From NCBI RefSeq assembly GCF_013283875.1, contig NZ_CP054139.1:2728001-2792000 (forward strand): DNA of 64,000 bases. Direction: 5' to 3'. The DNA comes from Mucilaginibacter mali (GTDB lineage: Bacteria > Bacteroidota > Bacteroidia > Sphingobacteriales > Sphingobacteriaceae). Positions within the stretch are counted from its first letter, which is position 1. Every line of letters starts with the position of its first letter. Positions 59,852-64,000 of the stretch are shown here, piece by piece. The notes under the pieces are model-generated. The model was not told the DNA's origin. It made no database searches and worked only from the letters and a program-made list of their open reading frames with translations. Made by a program: the position numbers and the translations under genes.

Positions 59852-62652
59852 TTTAAGCTAAGTGTGATGTTTGGGGTGAAACCTAAGTACTTTACAGCGG
59901 TGATGTAAACAATATTGTTGCGGATGTAATACTGGTTATACCAGGAGTTAACGTGATTGTAAACATTAAACAGCGACAGGCCGATGCTGCCCACTTTTAT
60001 GCCGTCAACCTTTAGCAGGTCATACGTGGCTGAAAGGTCGAGGCGATGATAATCGGGCAGGCGCTCGCCGTTTTTGGGGCTGATGGTGAGATAGGTTGTT
60101 TTATTACCATCAAGTGTTTGCACGGTATAGGTACCCAATGGCGCGGTGTACGGATGCCCGGTGCTGAAGATGAACGTAGCCGCCAAACTCCAGCGCTGCC
60201 AGTGGTACATATTTATGGATTTCAGTTCGTGCGTAATATCCTGCGGCGAGGAGAAGTAATCATCACCATAAACCGCGAACTTGCTTTTAGCCTGTGCCAG
60301 GGTATAACTTACCCAGCCGGTATAGTTCCCCACTTTTTTTTGCAACAGAAACTCAACGCCTTTGGCATAGCCGGTGCCCTGGTTAAAATTCTCGGTTACA
60401 GTTGTCGCACGGTTGGCGCCACCGAAAAAGCCACCGGGGCCGCCGCCATTTTGCCTGATGGTATATTCGGTCAGGCCGTTCAGGCTTTTATAATAGCCTT
60501 CCACATCAAACAAAAAGGCATCGGTCTCATAATTAAAACCGGCTATAAAGTGATTGGCCGAACTTACCGGAATATTGCTGCCATTGGCCATCACCCAAAA
60601 GTTGCGGTCGCCGCCGGCAATGTCCTCGCGGATCACCTGGTTGGTGAACTGGTAGAAGCGGCCCGTTGCGCCTTTTAAATTCCACTGATCGTTTAAATGA
60701 TAGGTGAACGATAGCCGGGGTTCGATATAGGGCTTGCCCGTAATGCCATAATAAGTGGCCCGCACACCCGGCTGAATATGCCATTTGTTATTGGGGTCTA
60801 ACTCCAGTTCGGCGTAGCCACCGCCGATAGTAGCATCGTTATGCTGATTGATCAGCCGGCTGGTATCGTTTTGAGTGTAGGTATAATCGATATGCAAACC
60901 CGAGCCAAAGCCGCCAAACAGCCATTTCATTTTAGATGATGAGCGCCACTCCCAATCTGATTTAAGGCTCAGGTCGCGCAGTTTGTTGTACTCGATAGTG
61001 CCCATGTTAATGGCTTTGGTAATGCCGCTATCCGTAGCGCTGCCGGTGGTGGTGTTTACCCTATCGCTATGGAACCCCGAATAGCTAAATGTGGTATTGG
61101 CAAATAGTTTACGCCCAACAACGCTATTCCACTTAAGCGCAGCGCCCGTATTGCCCGATTGCTGGTTATCTTTAACGCTCAAACTGGTGCTGCTACCTGT
61201 ACTAAACGATGGCAGGTTCATATCGCGGCTGTTATCCAGATTATCCGCGCCGCTGTAATAGCTTAGGGCGATGCTGTTGCCGGTAGATATGGTGTAAACG
61301 TATTTGGCGTTCACGTCGTAAAAGTAGGACGATGGTGTAGTCTGCGCGCCGAAGCCGCCGCCGCCTCTTCCACCGAAACCGCCACCACCAAATCCACCGC
61401 CGGGGCCTCCTCCTGCCCCACCGGCGGTAAACGTACCGGTGCTGTTAAACTTCCCGAAGATCTTATCGTACAAAGGCCCCTGATACGATCGCCTGAATGA
61501 TACCAGCGCCGACGATTTGCTGCCGATGGGTGTTTCGGCATACAGGTTGGTGCTCAGCAAGCTGATATCACCGCCGATATTGGTCTCGTTCTTATTGCCA
61601 TCCTTACCGATGATCTCGGTAACGCTGGACAGGCGGCCGCCGTATTTGGCCGAGAAGCCGCCCTTCAGCAATTGCACATCGCGCACGGCATTGCTGTTAA
61701 AGGCACTGAAGAAACCGTAAAGGTGATCTACCTGGTAAACGGTAAAGCCATCAAAGGTTACCAGGTTTTGGTCGGGCGTGCCACCGCGTACGTAAGCTCC
61801 GGATGATGACTCGTTAGTGGCGCTTACACCCGGCATCAGCTGAAAGGCACGCATCACATCACGTTCGCCCACGTTAGGCAGCTTATCCAAAGCCGCCGGA
61901 CTTAATTGCAGCACGCTCACTTTTTTGCTGTCGGTATTCAGTACGCCGCTTTTTTTGCCTGTGATAGTAACCTCGTTAAGCGCATTCATGGATGGATAGA
62001 GCGAGAACGTGAGGTTGCTGCTGATGCTCTTGCTGTCGAGCCTGAAGGCATCGGGCTGGTAACCGACGAATGAGACCTCCACTACCGATGTATCCGAAGG
62101 AACCTTTAATATGGTAAAGCTACCGGTAACGTTGGTTACCGTGTTCAGATCGGTGCCCCTTATTTTTACTGTAGCGCCCGGCAGGGCTTCGCCGGTGTTC
62201 ATATCGGTTATTTTACCGGTTATCGAAAAACTGAAGTGCATGGGCGGCAGCTTAGCGGGTTCCAGTACCAGGGGCTTCACGGCCATGGTGGTATTGCGTA
62301 ACGATTTCAGCTTCTTCAACCGTGGCAGGTCGTCGGGGTTTTGCAGCAGGTAAATGGTGCCGTCGTTCTCTATCCAGTATTGCAGATCGTTTTGCTTACA
62401 TACATATTTAAAAACATCCTGCAGGCTTTCTTCAAAAAAGTGGTTGGCTACATTCATTTTAGCTAATTCGGAACGCTCGAAGTAAATGGGCAGGTGGTAC
62501 CGCGTGGATAGTGAATCCATCATCAGATCGAGCGTGCAGGTGTAAAAGTGATCGATGACAGTTTTCTTCAGGATCTTTTTGGTGTACTGCGCCCGGGCGG
62601 TACCGCAAAAAATAAACAACAGGAAAAACGAGGAAAGGAAAAGTCGCTTCAT
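59842..62652 (-). CDS. TonB-dependent receptor with N-terminal STN domain and Gly-rich loop
   Basis: 936 residues. Signal MKRLFLSSFFLLFIFCGTARAQ; STN domain (about 30-110, LMMDSLSTRYHLPIYFERSEL); CarboxypepD_reg-like domain (about 145-235, ISGKITD..ALPGATVKIRGTDLNTVTN); plug (ALDKLPNVGERDVMRAFQLMPGVS) and a 22-strand-type barrel. Gly-rich insertion at about 404-441 (GGAGGGPGGGFGGGGFGGRG) in an extracellular loop, and a second short one (GGPGGFFGG). STN-type receptors often work with an anti-sigma factor FecR, but no FecR or sigma factor is seen here. Transports a ligand with the DUF4249 lipoprotein. Confidence 0.92.
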   Translation of the reverse strand: MKRLFLSSFFLLFIFCGTARAQYTKKILKKTVIDHFYTCTLDLMMDSLSTRYHLPIYFERSELAKMNVANHFFEESLQDVFKYVCKQNDLQYWIENDGTIYLLQNPDDLPRLKKLKSLRNTTMAVKPLVLEPAKLPPMHFSFSITGKITDMNTGEALPGATVKIRGTDLNTVTNVTGSFTILKVPSDTSVVEVSFVGYQPDAFRLDSKSISSNLTFSLYPSMNALNEVTITGKKSGVLNTDSKKVSVLQLSPAALDKLPNVGERDVMRAFQLMPGVSATNESSSGAYVRGGTPDQNLVTFDGFTVYQVDHLYGFFSAFNSNAVRDVQLLKGGFSAKYGGRLSSVTEIIGKDGNKNETNIGGDISLLSTNLYAETPIGSKSSALVSFRRSYQGPLYDKIFGKFNSTGTFTAGGAGGGPGGGFGGGGFGGRGGGGFGAQTTPSSYFYDVNAKYVYTISTGNSIALSYYSGADNLDNSRDMNLPSFSTGSSTSLSVKDNQQSGNTGAALKWNSVVGRKLFANTTFSYSGFHSDRVNTTTGSATDSGITKAINMGTIEYNKLRDLSLKSDWEWRSSSKMKWLFGGFGSGLHIDYTYTQNDTSRLINQHNDATIGGGYAELELDPNNKWHIQPGVRATYYGITGKPYIEPRLSFTYHLNDQWNLKGATGRFYQFTNQVIREDIAGGDRNFWVMANGSNIPVSSANHFIAGFNYETDAFLFDVEGYYKSLNGLTEYTIRQNGGGPGGFFGGANRATTVTENFNQGTGYAKGVEFLLQKKVGNYTGWVSYTLAQAKSKFAVYGDDYFSSPQDITHELKSINMYHWQRWSLAATFIFSTGHPYTAPLGTYTVQTLDGNKTTYLTISPKNGERLPDYHRLDLSATYDLLKVDGIKVGSIGLSLFNVYNHVNSWYNQYYIRNNIVYITAVKYLGFTPNITLSLKWK

Positions 62653-63038
62653 CTTAAATAGTTCAGATAAATAATAGATAGTGTGTAGAAAAAATCGCGT
62701 CAGATCATCCGGCAGGCACTGGCCTTATCGAAGTAGATCGATGCAGTTTGAAAATTTGGCGGCTTGACGCGGTTACGCTTTACCCGTGGCGGTTTTTGAA
62801 ATGGGATATTGATCATAAAGTGATAGATAAACTGTAATACATTTAGTGTTTCATCGCCTTTAACTGAATTTTAACATAGTTAGTATCCCAGAAAGATGAA
62901 GAAACGATGAACAGGCAAAATGTATCGGTGAATGGCGGGTTTGTGCGTCAAAATATACAGCCGGACAACAAATTGGACGCGCCCGCCAAGAAAAAAACGT
63001 TATGGTACAGGTTTTGCATCCAAATCAAAAACACTGCT

Positions 63039-63302
63039 ATGAAAACAAACATACAATGCCCCCACTGCCACGGCAAACATGTGAACCCGGAGGGGAAAAC
63101 AACCCAGATCATATTTGGACTGGTGATGGTAATTATAGGCTTAGGATTTTTAACTGCTGCCTTAACCCACGCGGTTGGTTATTACTTGTTCGCGCTGCCA
63201 CTGTGCACGGTTGGTTGTATCCGTATTGGTAAAAGCTACTATTCGCACGAAACCCATGCGCAGTGTGAAGATTGTCAGCATGAGTTTGAATACATTTTTT
63301 GA
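63039..63302 (+). CDS. Two-TM zinc-ribbon membrane protein
   Basis: 87 residues from the ATG at 63039 (MKTNIQCPHCHGKHV); the frame is open to 62907 with a basic N-terminal extension. An N-terminal CPHC knuckle (res 7-10) and a C-terminal CEDC (about 79-82) make one zinc site that straddles two membrane helices (about 26-50 and 51-67). Similar small proteins with split zinc ribbons occur widely with unknown role. An in-frame alternative start at 62907 would add 44 residues unlike known family members. Confidence 0.6.
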   Translation: MKTNIQCPHCHGKHVNPEGKTTQIIFGLVMVIIGLGFLTAALTHAVGYYLFALPLCTVGCIRIGKSYYSHETHAQCEDCQHEFEYIF

Positions 63303-63323
63303 TTAGATGCTGTATCTTAGATC

Positions 63324-63674
63324 ATGTCAGTCAAAATAAAGCGTATTTATGAACCTTTTGCTAAAAGCGACGGCTTCCGCATATTGATAGACCGCCTGTG
63401 GCCTCGCGGCATAAAAAAGGAAGGCACCCATATTGATAAATGGATGAAGGATATTGCCCCATCCACCCAATTGCGCAAGTGGTTTGATCACGATCCGGAA
63501 AAATGGGACGAGTTCCGCATGAAATATCATCATGAATTGAACGAGTCGGACGCGATGAAGGAAATGGCCGCTATCATCAATGAGCAGGCTACCGCAACCT
63601 TGCTATACGGCGCTAAGGAAGAAAAATACAACCACGCGATAGTATTGCAGGAGTTATTAAAAAAACATTACTAA
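63324..63674 (+). CDS. DUF488-family protein
   Basis: 116 residues. Starts SVKIKRIYEPFAKSDGFRILIDRLWPRGIKKEGTHIDKWMKDIAPSTQLRKWFDHDPEKWDEF, the clear signature of DUF488, a small cytosolic family of unknown function that resembles a DNA- or nucleotide-processing fold. Its stop overlaps the convergent SMUG2-like gene by 4 bp. Gene found in this pairing only by position; no further context. Confidence 0.92.
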   Translation: MSVKIKRIYEPFAKSDGFRILIDRLWPRGIKKEGTHIDKWMKDIAPSTQLRKWFDHDPEKWDEFRMKYHHELNESDAMKEMAAIINEQATATLLYGAKEEKYNHAIVLQELLKKHY

Positions 63675-64000
63675 AAACCTTGTACCGCCGCGAATGCCGA
63701 TAGATACTTATCAATATAAAATTGCTTTACAGCCGATTTATACTGCATAATAAACCGGGGATGCTCCAGCGCGATGATGTTTTTAAAGAAGCCGTGTTGG
63801 TTATTTAATTTACGCAAAAAAGCCTCGTTCTTCCCTGTACCGAAGCAAAAGCAGACATCAGTGTTTACACCTAAATTTATTTGAGTGCGGATATTATCAA
63901 CAATATAATCCTTTACCGCATCCTGCAATTCCCTGCTATCATAATAATTATAATTGGTTTCCCTCCCTTTCTCATCTATCGATGTAAAGCCTAATGGACA
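63671..64000 (-). CDS. SMUG2-like uracil-DNA glycosylase family protein (5' end outside window)
   Basis: On the minus strand the frame is open to the right edge of the window: CPLGFTSIDEKGRETNYNYY, DSRELQDAVKDYIVDNIRTQ, VCFCFGTGKNEAFLRKLN and ALEHPRFIMQYKS. This is the C-terminal half of the SMUG2/DUF4918 family, related to uracil-DNA glycosylases, with the HPRF..Q motif being the catalytic-loop equivalent. The visible 109 codons end at 63671. It would remove damaged bases in DNA repair. The N-terminal part lies outside. Confidence 0.82.
   Translation of the reverse strand, partial: CPLGFTSIDEKGRETNYNYYDSRELQDAVKDYIVDNIRTQINLGVNTDVCFCFGTGKNEAFLRKLNNQHGFFKNIIALEHPRFIMQYKSAVKQFYIDKYLSAFAAVQGF

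Noticed and set aside
62700..62816. 38-codon minus-strand frame (MINIPFQKPPRVKRN...) just upstream of the STN-TonB receptor
   Set aside because: Basic and short, with no domain, no conserved start context and no sign of membrane or signal sequence. It could be a leader peptide but I have no support.

Overview
The window looks like chromosomal DNA of a Bacteroidota member, most likely family Sphingobacteriaceae and a Mucilaginibacter-like genus. The evidence is the gene content: GLPGLI and DUF4249 proteins, STN/TonB receptors with CarboxypepD_reg domains, GH43/GH51 arabinosidases, bacterial GH3-type adenylating enzymes and PepSY-like lipoproteins. A perfect TAnnTTTG promoter element (40071-40078) and A-rich leaders instead of strong Shine-Dalgarno sites agree with this. 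The genus is an inference.

Region 1 (1-12266) is the remarkable part. It is a tandem array of Rhs polymorphic-toxin tip cassettes. Six toxin/immunity pairs lie in a row on the + strand. Four of them (core starts 874, 3247, 5365, 7455) begin at exactly the same residue of the same Rhs core fragment, about 879 bp each, directly behind a terminator-like hairpin. Each then switches after a DPDG motif to a different C-terminal toxin followed by a different immunity gene. A fifth copy (core from about 9594) has a broken 5' end joined to a remnant of an HTH regulator. The sixth (left edge) shows only its toxin tail. The tips are mostly predicted nucleases: two GIY-YIG/URI-like, an HNH, a zinc-binding HNH-like, an Ntox8-like and a PD-(D/E)XK-like domain. 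The fragments lack N-terminal delivery regions and recognisable translation starts, so they look like silent donor cassettes for tip replacement in a full-length Rhs gene that would lie outside the window. The array ends at a boundary repeat, an IS110-family remnant and tRNA-Arg(TCT).

Region 2 (12490-17250) is central sugar metabolism: a GlcNAc-kinase-like ASKHA protein, a divergent NrtR/AraR-type Nudix regulator with a palindromic operator, then pfkA, a second degenerate ASKHA paralogue and GAPDH in one tight operon. Region 3 (17273-31273) is housekeeping: GGCT-like protein, MacB/FtsX permease, TPR protein, glycogen branching enzyme with a histone-H1-like tail, RseP, Dxr, an S23-type four-helix-bundle gene, a GH3-family enzyme, a membrane protein and two family 2 glycosyltransferases.

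Region 4 (31593-43488) holds an arabinan-degrading pair (GH43 and a GH43-like/GH51 fusion), small proteins, ClpB, a membrane histidine kinase, YdcF, Pmp3 and pirin proteins. Region 5 (43698-51348) has a PepSY-like lipoprotein and an RND efflux operon in the order TolC, RND pump, adaptor. Region 6 (51376-64000) is envelope-related: GDPD-like enzyme, BamA/TamA-like barrel, CarboxypepD_reg protein, GLPGLI protein with its partner barrel, STN-TonB receptor with its DUF4249 lipoprotein, then zinc-ribbon, DUF488 and SMUG2-like genes. Many gene borders outside the toxin array carry long palindromes of similar design but different sequence.
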